The notes beneath the pieces are model-generated. The model had not been told where the DNA came from. It did no database searches and saw nothing but the letters and a program-made list of their open reading frames with translations. Below, one piece after another: positions 1-10,059 of a stretch of 64,000 bases of DNA. How positions within the stretch are numbered: position 1 is the stretch's first letter; each line of letters opens with the position of its first letter. The DNA comes from Whitmania pigra. Taxonomy: Eukaryota; Annelida; Clitellata; Hirudinida; Haemopidae. Location of the stretch: contig JAJTWR010000314.1 in assembly GCA_021613335.1 (NCBI GenBank), forward strand, positions 57,501 to 121,500. The letters run 5' to 3'. The position numbers and the translations under genes were made by a program.

Positions 1-739
1 AAATAATTAATTTAATTTAACTCATTTGATTATTCAATTTTGGTTATATTATAATTGCATTATGTTTTTAATATTACTACTATTTATTTAAGTTTTATTA
101 TTATCAGTAGTACTTATTATGTTGTATTTTTATTACTAATACTTATATTATATTTTTACTTCACATTAAAAAACATTTTAGTAGGTTTGTAATTCGATCG
201 TAGTAATATATTTAAGTTCGAAAAATTATTAACAATAACAACAAATACTTTTTAACCATTCAAAGATTACGAAATCATCCATCTCGATTCATCCGCGCTT
301 AGCAGCATTAATTCTGCTATCAATAAATTGTAAAACAATTATAGAAAAATAACAATAAATGTGAATTTTTAAGGGAATAAAATGCGATTTAGAAAATAAG
401 TTAGCAGCTGCAAATCATTTTCTCGCTGTCACTTCGCCATAAATTCCTGTCCAATACAACGACCTCTTGGGTTAGGAGGCAAAATATAACTATACGAAGT
501 ATAATTATGCGGAAAAATAATAATGCAACGAATAATTATGCAAAAAAATTATGAAAATTATTACATTGTAAAATATAATTATGCAACTTACTTATTTAAT
601 TTTCCAACCCCAATATATCGGACTAAAACTCCAGTTTGACTCGTAACAATTACTCGAAACTTTTTGAATGACATTGTAAATGTTGAAAGTACTAAGTACA
701 ATAATATTTACTTTTTATTATTTATTTAATTACTTTAAG
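1..739. other. AT-rich non-coding sequence left of the collagen exon
   Basis: I see no convincing coding sequence or RNA gene here. It is AT-rich with scattered short ATT/TTA runs. Because a phase-1 collagen exon starts at 740, this is most simply an intron of the collagen gene whose 5' part lies left of the window. Confidence 0.5.
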
Positions 740-1070
740 GTCAGCACGCGGAGGGCATGCAGGGACCAGCTGGTCCCCCTGGACTGCCAGGGGTTAAAGG
801 TCAAAAGGGAGAACCAGGGGGTCAGATTTGATATGATGACGAAACATTTATACTTTTTTAACTATAATTTAAAAAGCCGTAATTATTATTATTAAATTTG
901 TAACCATGATTTTCGTTAATTTTTATACTTTATTTATTAATTGTATGATATAGATTATTATTATTATTATTATTGCAATCGGTACTGTTGTTAATAATAG
1001 ATTTACTATGAAAATGTAATAACATGCGAAATTATTAAGTTAATTAAATAATTACATAATAAAAATAATG

Positions 1071-1104
<34 letters not shown>

Positions 1105-1619
1105 ATATATTATATTATTATTATTATAATATTATAATAAATAATAATAATAATAATAATAATAATAATTTCTTTTGCAGTTCCATTTGCTTCGAACATG
1201 GTCAGAAATTCCCAGCAGGATGGCAGACACGTCAAACTTCACGAGGGTTAAGTTTCCTTTTCCTGTCGGTGTTTTAATTTTGTTTTGTTAAAAAGATCAA
1301 ACACCTTAACAAATAAATTTATATTTAAAACGAATTTAAAAAGAATATAACAAAAATCATGAAATTAACTTAAAATATTAGTAAATAATAAGATATGTTA
1401 AATTAACTTGAAAATTATTAAAGAGTAAAACAAAATAAATAATAAATTAACTTGAATGTTTTAAAGAATGTTAAAATTAACTTGAATGTCAAAAAAATAC
1501 AAAATATTTAATTAACCTAAAAATTACAAAGAATAAAAAATAAATAAATTGACTTTAAAGTTTAAATTCGATTTTGAATAAATTCATTATCACAAGCAGA
1601 CGAAGAGCCGATGTATTGA
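740..1619 (+). CDS. Collagen gene, 3' end (partial; 5' part outside window)
   Basis: Exon 740-820 (81 nt, phase 1 in and out) encodes nine Gly-X-Y triplets, including GPAGPPGLPGVKGQKGEPG, so it belongs to a collagen triple helix in the extracellular matrix or at the cell surface. Two further exons are phase-compatible: 1181-1246, after a TTTTGCAG acceptor, reading VPFASNMVRNSQQDG and more; and 1597-1619, which adds DEEPMY and a stop. That would end the chain with a short non-collagenous tail and no C-propeptide, unlike a fibrillar collagen. The first exon is certain collagen by composition. The second and third rest only on splice signals and phase. Another frame of exon 2 looks faintly like a von Willebrand C stretch but does not fit the phase. 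Confidence 0.6.
1065..1168. repeat. ATT/TAA trinucleotide microsatellite in collagen intron
   Basis: Interrupted ATA/TAT/AAT triplets run almost up to the polypyrimidine tract of the exon at 1181. Confidence 0.9.
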
Positions 1620-2074
1620 AGAGGAAATTGGCGGGAAACATCGACAGAAGACTCTGTTTGAAGTTCCTGTAATTGATGTAACTTGACGGATGCCAATATT
1701 ATAACGACGATATCATATAATAAGAATAATAATAATTATTATTATTTTTATATTGACATTAAAATTTTTTTATGAATTACAATATTATCATGACGATATG
1801 ATATTATAATTTATCAATGCATTGTAACATTACAGTGACGATAATACTCTGAGTCAATATGGGACGCCATTTTAGTTTCTACCAATTGTTGATAACCTTC
1901 TCTTCCGAAATAACGATATTAAAAATAAAAAATTAAAATTTTTGATGACATTTCCTGGGGTCAACCGAAATCAGGGCAAGGTGTGTCGCCTCGCCTGGTC
2001 CAATGACACCCCTTGGAACTATGTGTGATTTAGTTATAATTCATTTGGACTTAATAACCTTTCTATTGTGATTG

Positions 2075-2262
2075 TTGAAGTGAGCATAATGTTTTATGTC
2101 TATTTTAGTTGTTTTACGTTATAGATCGGTGTTTTGGTGCCCATGAATTTATAATAAACCAGTTTTCAGAAATTTCAATTAATATTATATTATTAATTTT
2201 AATAAAATTACTATCAATAAAAAAAATTACAAATATTTCAATTCAAAGAATATGCACATAAT
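2075..2262 (+). repeat. Direct repeat, copy 1
   Basis: About 188 bp beginning GTTGAAGTGAGCATAATG, nearly identical to 3029-3216. Differences are a few substitutions and one A in an A-run. Confidence 0.9.
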
Positions 2263-3028
2263 TCCGAATAATTTATTACAATCTACAACCTTCAGCATCA
2301 TAGTAAGACAAGAAATTGCTTTATCACGAAATAAAATCAAAATTCAAAGTTCAAAGTTCAAAAAAATCAAAGGTCAAAAATTCAAAGCTTCTCCCGTCCG
2401 TCAGTCTTGATTGAACCTGATTGAATTGACTTGATTGAACTGACTTGATTGAAATGTCAAAGTTGAAAGTTCAAAGGTCATTTTTTCAGAAGCAGGTTGG
2501 TGTGATGTAGTTGCCAATAATGTTTCTCTGTTCTTCATTGATTTCTTCGTAATAAGCCAATGTCGGAAGGCAGTTGGCCTTCGTATACTCTTGTCCAAAT
2601 TATTTATTGATGTTTATTTGAATTAAATTACAGTAATAATTAATTTTAAATAGTTAATAAAAATAACAATAATAAACAGCTCTAATTTTAATAATAATAA
2701 TAGTAGTATTTTTAATTAATTAATAATAAAATGATACAGTCAAATGCAATTTTATAACAAGGACCCTTTAGCTAAACACTGTTCAATCACAAGCAATGGA
2801 TTAAAAAATGGAGCAAAATTGTTTTACAAACAAGATGAAATACAACTGCATACAACAATTACAAAGTGAAATACAATTATACAGAATTGTTACATTCAAC
2901 GACATGCCTTTCAGTTTAAGTAGGCGACAAGTTCTTACAAGCTTCAAATTATAATATTATTATATAATAATATAATAACATTATAATATGATAATTAATG
3001 TAGACAAATTATAATGTTATTATATTAT

Positions 3029-3216
3029 TGTTGAAGTGAGCATAATGTTTTATGTGTATTTTAGTTGTTTTACGTTATAGATCGGTGTTTTGGTGCCCAT
3101 GAATTTATAATAAACCAGTTTTCAGAAATTTCAATTAATATTATATTATTAATTTTAATAACATTACTATCAATAAAAAAAAATTACAAAGATTTCAATT
3201 CAAAGAATATGCACAT
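3029..3216 (+). repeat. Direct repeat, copy 2
   Basis: Second copy of the 2075-2262 repeat in the same orientation, 954 bp downstream. The flanks diverge sharply at both ends, which fits a segmental or transposed copy. Confidence 0.9.
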
Positions 3217-3807
3217 TATAATTTGATAATGTTATTATATAAATTTATAATATTAGCATATGTTACAATAATAATATTGCTGATGATGATGACTAGGGCA
3301 ACGATGTGGGTGATAATCACAAACCATAAGTCGAATGCTTAAATTATTAATTGAATAAATATCAATAATTTAAAAATAACAAAGTTAGACAATTGAAATT
3401 ATTAAATATTAATTTACTTCTGCTAGGAAGAGTGAAATTCAGCTGAGGTTCCATTCTTTTCTGACGAGACCATACCCTAAGGGCGTCTTAAATTATAAAA
3501 ATAATAATTAATACTTATTTAGTATTAATATTTTCAATAATTGCTATTTATTTAATATTAATTATAAGTAACTATTAAAAGACATCATTTCAAATGATGT
3601 TATTATTAATAATATGAAAAATAAGTTTTAATATTAAAAGTTATTATACGGATCATTATTACCAATATTATTAATAAGTATTGCTTCAAAACATTATAAC
3701 ATTAAAATATTATCATCAAAATAATTAGTCAAGTTCCTATTTAATCATCTAGGTAAAACAATTAAATGGGAAACAAATGAAAGATGAGAATAGAAAGTAA
3801 TTTTGCT

Positions 3808-3949
3808 TATTATTATTATTATTATTGTTGTTGTTGTTGTTGTTGTTATTATTATTATTATTATTGTTGTTATTATTATTATTATTACTATTATTACTAT
3901 TATTATTATTATTACTATTATTATTATTATTTTATTATTATTATTATTA

Positions 3950-4002
<53 letters not shown>

Positions 4003-4005
4003 TTA

Positions 4006-4096
<91 letters not shown>

Positions 4097-4106
4097 ATTA
4101 TTATTA

Positions 4107-4152
<46 letters not shown>

Positions 4153-4193
4153 ATTATTATTATTAATTATTATTATTATTATTATTATTATTA
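3808..4193. repeat. Long ATT microsatellite
   Basis: About 385 bp of ATT/TTG triplets with occasional phase slips. Poly-Leu, poly-Tyr and poly-Ile ORFs across it are artefacts of the repeat. Confidence 0.95.
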
Positions 4194-4744
4194 GAGTTGC
4201 TGAGTTTCACTTTCCCAATATTGTATCTCCTAATGTTTGCATCATGAGATGTCTGATTAATGCACAATTATTATTTGTCTGACTACTACTAACAATAATT
4301 AATTTAACATTCATTAATTTAATTATTATTATTCTTCATCCTCTCTCAACATGAGTTTAAATTGAAAGCTGACAAAATGGTACTCATACAAATCAAATTA
4401 ACAATGAGGAGGAGGATGACAACGACGTTGACGGCAGCCATGACAGCCGGCATGGTGAAACTTGGAAAATCTGGAATTTTCATTTCAGAAATTAAAATAA
4501 TTTAATCGAAAACGCTAATATCTGTAAAGACAAATCGAACCAAGCGAGCTTATTCGGGAAGAAATTTTATTTGAAATTAAAATATATATTGGATTCTAAT
4601 TTGGATGCAATAACAGTCAGCATCTGTAATCATGCCGCCGAGAAAGAAATGGGGGCAAAGACAAAGGGTCGAGTGCGCCTCACAAATGGCTGCTGAGAGT
4701 GTTTGGAAGAAGCTTGCTTAAAAAATAAATATAAACTAAAACGT

Positions 4745-5392
4745 TTAAAATAAAAATTGGCAATAAAAATCACAACCTATCAGCTGGACAAGAGCCTGGT
4801 CTTTCATTCCCGAACACTCTTTAGGGCTGATCTTCTGCCAAATTGTAAAAGTTGAGTTTAGGTACTTCATGTAGACGATGCAATCGGCCATTTTGCATCC
4901 CTTAGCCACTTCATGGGAGGCGGCTCCACTGTGCACAAGATCGCTTGGATGGAATGTATCACATTGGTAAAATAGTTCCACGTTGCTTTCACTACTCTCA
5001 CAGCTTTTTCCAAATTCAATGGCTATGCTGTCGTGAGATTGGGAGTTTGCTGGCTTTAGAAGCAAGTCTGTAAGGTTTAAAGAAATGTTTAAAGATACTT
5101 ATAATTAATGCTAATAATAATTAATTAAAAGGAGGTTATGCTCATGTTTCATTCAGGATTGTCATTTCAATTTGTACCCAGCCATCTCCCCTCAAATAGC
5201 ATCACTGATATCTCTCGTAAGGTTAAATTAATGATGTCTCGTGTCATAAATCGGTGAAATTAATTAAGTATACTCAAATTTATTGAAACAGGTGTCGTTT
5301 TATTTGACTGCTTTTCCAAGGTTAGTAAACAAATCTATAAAATTGAATTCATTCTTACCTTGATTGAGATACAACAGAAAGACAAGCATCAT
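4745..5392 (-). CDS. Small secreted cysteine-rich protein (118 aa), unknown family
   Basis: Two exons. Exon 1 is 5359-5392 (ATG at 5392, MMLVFLLYLNQ) with donor GTAAGA; exon 2 is 4745-5067 after a TTACAG acceptor. The split codon G|AC keeps the frame. The first 15 or so residues are hydrophobic and look like a signal peptide, so secretion is likely. The mature part has seven cysteines (contexts KSCESS, YQCDT, KGCKMADC, KECSG, IGCDFYC) and an N-S-T sequon in YLNSTF. An odd cysteine number could mean disulfide-linked dimers. I recognise no family. The short upstream exon carrying only the signal peptide is common in secreted peptide genes. Splice signals and phase support the model; there is no homology support. 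Confidence 0.6.
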
Positions 5393-5682
5393 CGTTGCTA
5401 TCTATCGTTGACCTTTCAAATAGTTTAAACTTTTCAAAATAAAATGCTTTTAATTACAAATTACATCAATATCTCTCAAGAAGACAGAAACTGTCGCATT
5501 GCAACGATGTTTCTGACCAATATCCTTCTTTTCTCAACCCTTCAAGGAGGCGTTCTAGCAAAAGCTATTAATAATAACTTTCACTCTTAAACCAATTAAT
5601 AAAGTAATAACGAAAAGTAAAATAGTAATGATTATTATTCTATCTTAAATTTGATACTTCTAAGCTTAAAAATATTGGAGCT

Positions 5683-5850
5683 TAATTTTTTTTTACGCCG
5701 GGAGGCGTGATATGACGTTTTTTATTTGATTTTGGTAAATTTGGTTAGTTTTGCGATTATGTACGTGTTTGTTTATTAACGCAAACCATATTCACACCAT
5801 GCTTTTATTTTAATAAAATATTATTAGTTTAATTAGTTCTAGCAAAGAAG
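5683..5850 (+). promoter_or_regulatory. Conserved upstream block, small-gene copy 1
   Basis: About 160 bp before the ATG is shared with the other two copies. Constant parts are GTGATATGACGTTT, TTTTGGTAAATTTGGTTAG, TTAACGCAAACC and an AATAAAATATTATTA stretch ending in CTAGCAAAGAAG directly before the ATG. TGACGT is a CRE-like core. Conservation in non-coding DNA suggests a promoter plus 5' UTR. Confidence 0.6.
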
Positions 5851-6533
5851 ATGATTGTGAAGATACTAACAGCCTTTGCTATTTTACATTTCCTTCTTAT
5901 GGCTTACATGCACTTTAAGATAATTGATACCAAACGATTTATTGAGGTAGAAGAAAACTGAAATTTATTGTAATTGGGAAATTTTATTATTAAAATACAT
6001 TTTCATTTAGGCTGTTCGAGCCAGGATCTTTATATATATGTCTACAAGTTATCCCGATAGCAAGAAACAAAGGAGCCAAACAAGGCCGCTTAAGCCTCCT
6101 GTCATGATTCTGTTGCCACAGGACTATAGTTCGTGTGATTGAATTTTTTAATGGAAATAGTGGATTAATAAGAATAAATTAAGTTTTATATGTTATGTTT
6201 ACAATATATATTTCATTATGGTGCGGTCGTAAGCTTCAAATAAAGTTTCTAGCTTAATATATAACTTTATAAGTGTTAACCATATTTTGAAGCACTTTTA
6301 TTCTTTAAAACAAATTAGTTCTTTTTTCAGGATTGCAGATGGAAATGCCTGCGGAGGGAACTGATAAGAAGTGAGCTACTTTTATTTACAAATTTTATTT
6401 ATGTAACTTACAGTTATAACAAATTGTTATGTTATGTTACTAATAGTTAGTATTAGTTAGAGCCAATATCAGCTTTTTTTGCAGTGTTTCTGCAGACCTT
6501 GGTCAATACGTACCTATGAACCGTGGAATTTAA
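5851..6533 (+). CDS. Small four-exon gene, tandem copy 1 (73 aa)
   Basis: Exons 5851-5946, 6011-6047, 6331-6370 and 6485-6533 (96+37+40+49 nt). Every join follows GT-AG and keeps the frame. The N-terminus MIVKILTAFAILHFLLMAY is a signal peptide or type II membrane anchor. The rest is short and polar, with a conserved N-V-S sequon at the exon 3/4 join, and ends in VPMNRGI. A poly(A) signal AATAAA is at 6661. Exon sizes and phases match copies 2 and 3 (7959 and 9097), so this is a real family despite its size. I recognise no family. Secreted peptide or single-pass membrane micro-protein are both open. Confidence 0.65.
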
Positions 6534-6689
6534 AGAAAAATAGTTGAGGCAAGTATTTCAAGATCGAAGAGATCCCGACACCGAGACTTTATTTACAACG
6601 ATTGACAAACGATCGACTACCGCGCAAACCGCTATATATCCAAAGCTAAAAATATTTCAAAATAAAGTTTTAACAAAAAAAAAATGTTT

Positions 6690-7600
6690 TTTTTTTATAA
6701 ATGTCATAACAATTCAAGAGCTTCTCAGTTCTGTTAAATATGGCCCATTACTTAAATATTACTCATTACTATTTCGGCTTCTGTAGTTGATATTGCAACG
6801 GAAGTTTGACGATCACTGAGCCAACTTATGACACCTCCAGAATAAACACTTAGTACAATTACAAAAGTCCATCTTCCTGTCGAGGTATCTCCACCATGGT
6901 CTGCATCACTGAAACATAATAATAATAATAATGTTTATTGTATAGCGCCATAAGCGTAAGCGTCAGGGGCGCTCAGCCATTTGTATAGCGCCGCATCTAA
7001 GAAGCTTTTTGTGGCGGTGCAAGTTGGGTATCGAATACGACACGTAACGACTGTTGCTTTGACAGGGTTCGCAGGCACACTACCTACCCTCTGAGCTAAC
7101 TTGCACGCCAAAGAGTTGTCACCTCATAAAGAACTGTGGTAGATAATTCCAAGATCTTTAGTGCCTTGAAGACATCTGAAGATCATCTTCACCTTGACAA
7201 CATCTGCTCTCTCCAAACTCCTCGACACTACATTTAGAGCTTAAGCAATGTCAGGCCTTGCTTTTGTCATTAAGTACATTAATGTTCTTATTTATTTGGT
7301 TAACTTTGGTTAACTACTTAACGTTGCTTAACTTGGATGATTTGGACCTCCATTAATGCTCCAACGGATGACCTTTATGGAAAATTAATATTCTTCCTGT
7401 CATCATCATCATCATCGTCTTCTGTCTTCTCAGATTTGATAATTGGTTTCGGAAACGGTCAACAGCAGCTCATTCCAAACTTCTCCAAAATTTTCTCAAT
7501 GAAACCTCTCTGGCTGATCTTTATTGAACCATATCTTCTTTTATCTATTTCCTCCTATCTAACTCCTAGAAAATAAATCGCTGCCTTTGCGACAATCTTG
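6690..7600 (-). mobile_element. Decayed Ty1/copia-type pol fragment
   Basis: Read on the minus strand, broken frames give copia landmarks in order. From 7580 down: FLG, then YGSIKISQRGFIEKILEKFG (end of reverse transcriptase). Near 7240: a TKARPDIA-like stretch. Near 7140: a GTKDLGIIYH-like stretch. Below 6900: SDADHGGDTSTGRW, then VISW and ISTTEAE (RNase H start). Stops and frameshifts are frequent, so it is dead. No LTR was found. A SINE interrupts it at 6914-7110. The motifs are established features of copia elements; the exact ends are estimates. Confidence 0.75.
6914..7110 (-). mobile_element. tRNA-derived SINE, full-length copy
   Basis: On the minus strand it begins at 7110 with GGCGTGCAAGTTAGCTCAG, a pol III A box (TAGCTCAGAGGGTAG). 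A degenerate B box follows (GTATTCGATACCC), then a body with a repeated GGCGCTATACAAATG-like motif, and an ATT tail. It sits inside the copia remnant. Related copies are at 13469, 15056 and 17326. Confidence 0.8.
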
Positions 7601-7769
7601 ATTTCATTTTACAAATATTATATAGTCTGAAACTTCGTAATAGAAATTAGATATGAGTGTCCGGTCGTATAAGACAAGATGAAACGACGATAATTATTTA
7701 ACACAATTTGATTGTTATTCTATATTAAATTTTTTAAAATAAGTTTTAAAATATTGGAGCAAAATGTTT

Positions 7770-7958
7770 TTAGTATTGAATATATTTTTGGCGTGCGTCT
7801 CGATTGGAGACATGATATGACGTTTCTTACCTAATTTTGGTAAATTTGGTTAGTTTAGCGATTATGTATGTGTTTGTTAATTAACGCGAACCCCAATCAC
7901 TTTGACGTGTTTTCATTCTAATAAAATATTATTATTTTAGTTAATTCTAGCAAAGAAG
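7770..7958 (+). promoter_or_regulatory. Conserved upstream block, small-gene copy 2
   Basis: Same ordered elements as before copy 1: ATGATATGACGTTT, TTTTGGTAAATTTGGTTAG, TTAACGCGAACC, AATAAAATATTATTA and CTAGCAAAGAAG before the ATG. Similarity to copy 3 extends further upstream (GAATATATTTTTGGCGTGC). Confidence 0.6.
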
Positions 7959-8566
7959 ATGAGTACGAAGATACTAATAGCCTTGGGTATTTTTAATTTT
8001 TTTCTTTTGATTATCGAATACCTTTGTCACAGATCTGTCCATAGATCTCTTGAGGTAGAAGAAAATTTAAATTTATGTTAATTTGGAAATGTTATTATTA
8101 AAGTATATTTTCATTTAGGGTCTCCTAACAGATATCTCTATACTTATGTGTACAAGTTAGTTCGTATGATTATTTGAAGCTATATATAGTTGTAGATAAA
8201 TAGTTACCCATATTTAAAAGAACCTTTAAATTATTAAAAAAATTATTTAAATTATAAAAAACAAATTATTTGTTTTTGCAGGAAAGCAGGAAATGCATGA
8301 AGAAAGGGCCGATAGGAAGTGAGTCATCTTTTTACAAATTTTAGTTATTAACTTTGATTTTAATTATTTAACTTTAATTTTAGTTATTTAACTTTAATTT
8401 TAGTTATTTAACTTTAATTTTAACTATTTAACTTTAATTTTAATTATTGAACTTTGGCTTATGAACTAGCAATTAGTATTAGTTGGAGCCAATATCAGGT
8501 TTATTTTAAACTTGCAGTGTTTCTGCAGACTCCTATTCTGGTCCATACATACAAATGAAACGTTGA
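7959..8566 (+). CDS. Small four-exon gene, tandem copy 2 (72 aa)
   Basis: Exons 7959-8054, 8119-8155, 8282-8318 and 8518-8566 (96+37+37+49 nt), all GT-AG and in frame. The N-terminus MSTKILIALGIFNFFLLII is hydrophobic; the middle is charged (KQEMHEERADR); the N-V-S sequon is kept. The C-terminus is SGPYIQMKR. Exon 3 is one codon shorter than in copies 1 and 3. AATAAA lies at 8650. Intron 3 contains a short AT-rich tandem repeat. Location is likely secretory or membrane; function is unknown. Confidence 0.65.
8341..8455 (+). repeat. 20-bp AT-rich tandem repeat in intron 3 of copy 2
   Basis: About five degenerate units of TTTTAGTTATTTAACTTTAA. Confidence 0.8.
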
Positions 8567-8904
8567 ATTTACTGAAGCATAATTGTTTTTTTTGTTATTG
8601 AGTTGCTAGTACAGCTTTTGTCGTTATATTTTTGATAACTAGTTTTGCAAATAAAGTTGCAGACTAATCTTTTTCCTTGATCCTTCCACTGAGATAAACC
8701 TTTAAGAATGAAGCATTGTTTATGATATCAAATTTTTAAAATATGCAAATATCTTAAAATACGAAGCCTTCAAATGGGGATTATTAAATTGTTTCTAAGA
8801 CAAAAAGTCAATATATTCAATGGGCATTCACAATTAATTAATTAGTACAAACACATCTTTTTATGAATTATTTAACATAATTCCAAGTTTAAAAATATTG
8901 GAGC

Positions 8905-9096
8905 ATAATGTTTTTACTTGAATATATTTTTGACGTGCATATCGGTTTGAGACGTGATATGACGTTTTTTACCTAATTTTGGTAAATTTGGTTAGTTTTG
9001 CGATTAGGCATGTGTTTGTTAATTAACGCAAACCACAATCACTTTGGCATGTTTTTATTTTAATAAAATATTATTATTTTAGTTCTAGCAAAGAAG
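8905..9096 (+). promoter_or_regulatory. Conserved upstream block, small-gene copy 3
   Basis: Elements as in copies 1 and 2, in the same order and spacing: GTGATATGACGTTTTTT, TTTTGGTAAATTTGGTTAG, TTAACGCAAACC, AATAAAATATTATTA, CTAGCAAAGAAG, then ATG. Confidence 0.6.
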
Positions 9097-9671
9097 ATGA
9101 GTATGAAGATACTAATAGCCTATACAATTTTACATTTTCTTTTTGCGATTGCATATTATCTTAGTACCAAATCTCTCAAACGAGATATCGAGGTAGAAGA
9201 AAATTGAAATTTATGTTAATCGGGAAATGTTTTATTAAAGTAAATTTTCATTTAGGGTCTACAAACCGAGATCTATATACTCCGTTCTACAAGTTAGTTC
9301 GTTTGATTGATTTTTTTAATGGAAATAGTGGATTAACAAGAATAAAATAAGTTGTAAACACTTAAGATTAAACTAAGATAAAGAATATATATATATATAT
9401 ATAGTACTTTTTTATTTAAAACAAATTAGTTGCTTTTGAAGAATCTCAGACGAAAAGATGTAAAGAGGAGATAGATAGGAAGTAAGTTATCTTTTTACAA
9501 ATTTTACAAATTTTTATTATTTAACTTTGGCTTATGAACTTACAGTTAGTAATAGTTGGAGCCAATATCAGGTTTTTTTAAACTTGCAGTGTTTCTAGAG
9601 ACTCCTATCCTGTTCTATACATGCTATTATGTTTTTTAGTGGCTACTACAGTTTTTCTCATTATAGTTTGA
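9097..9671 (+). CDS. Small four-exon gene, tandem copy 3, with altered hydrophobic C-terminus (84 aa)
   Basis: Exons 9097-9192, 9256-9292, 9442-9481 and 9590-9671 (96+37+40+82 nt). The N-terminus MSMKILIAYTILHFLFAIAY matches its siblings and the N-V-S sequon is kept. Compared with copy 2, a deletion of roughly 35-40 bp removes the ancestral stop. Translation then continues through former 3' UTR to LLCFLVATTVFLIIV and a stop at 9671. The product could therefore have hydrophobic segments at both ends. AATAAA is at 9684. Downstream sequence resembles that after copy 2 as far as about 9850, so the duplicated unit is about 1.1 kb. Confidence 0.6.
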
Positions 9672-10059
9672 TAACTAGTCGCAAATAAAGTTGCAGACTA
9701 ATCTTTTTCATTCACCTTTCCGCTGAGACCTAGCGTAATATACAAAGCCTTCAGATGTGGGGTTGCTAAATTGCTTCTAAGACAAAAAAAAATCAATAAA
9801 TTCATAGGACATTCACAATTAAATATTTATTTGCAAACTTATCTTTTTGGATTGCAGTTGGACAGATGAACGAACCTGTATTAGCACTAACAACGAAAAC
9901 ATTTATCTTAAGAATATGATTAAGCATCACAATAATCAGATTATTTGTGACTAATACAGTCATGACAATGCCAGATCTGCTTCAGTGAACTCTTTGATGC
10001 TTGCACATAATCATCACCTTCCACGCATACCACTTCCCAGTCCTTCCATAGTAGTGTTA

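Larger units (their letters stand above)
1620..4744. other. Intergenic region with repeats, no gene seen
   Basis: Very AT-rich. It holds a 190-bp direct repeat (2075-2262 and 3029-3216), short internal repeats of AAGTTCAA and TTGATTGAA at 2340-2480, and a long ATT array at 3808-4193. No ORF here shows gene-like composition. Confidence 0.6.

Noticed and set aside
1181..1246. von Willebrand C domain after the collagen helix
   Set aside because: A C-x-x-x-G pattern appears in one frame, but that frame does not match the phase-1 donor of the collagen exon and has only one cysteine.
3784..4107. Long poly-Tyr/Leu/Ile ORFs in ATT arrays (also at 21463-22463, 52459-52833, 53617-53968 and elsewhere)
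   Set aside because: They are translations of trinucleotide microsatellites and appear in several frames at once, with no start context or splice support.
6914..7110. tRNA gene
   Set aside because: A and B box-like sequences are present but no cloverleaf with anticodon arm can be drawn, and related copies with long 3' bodies show it is a SINE.
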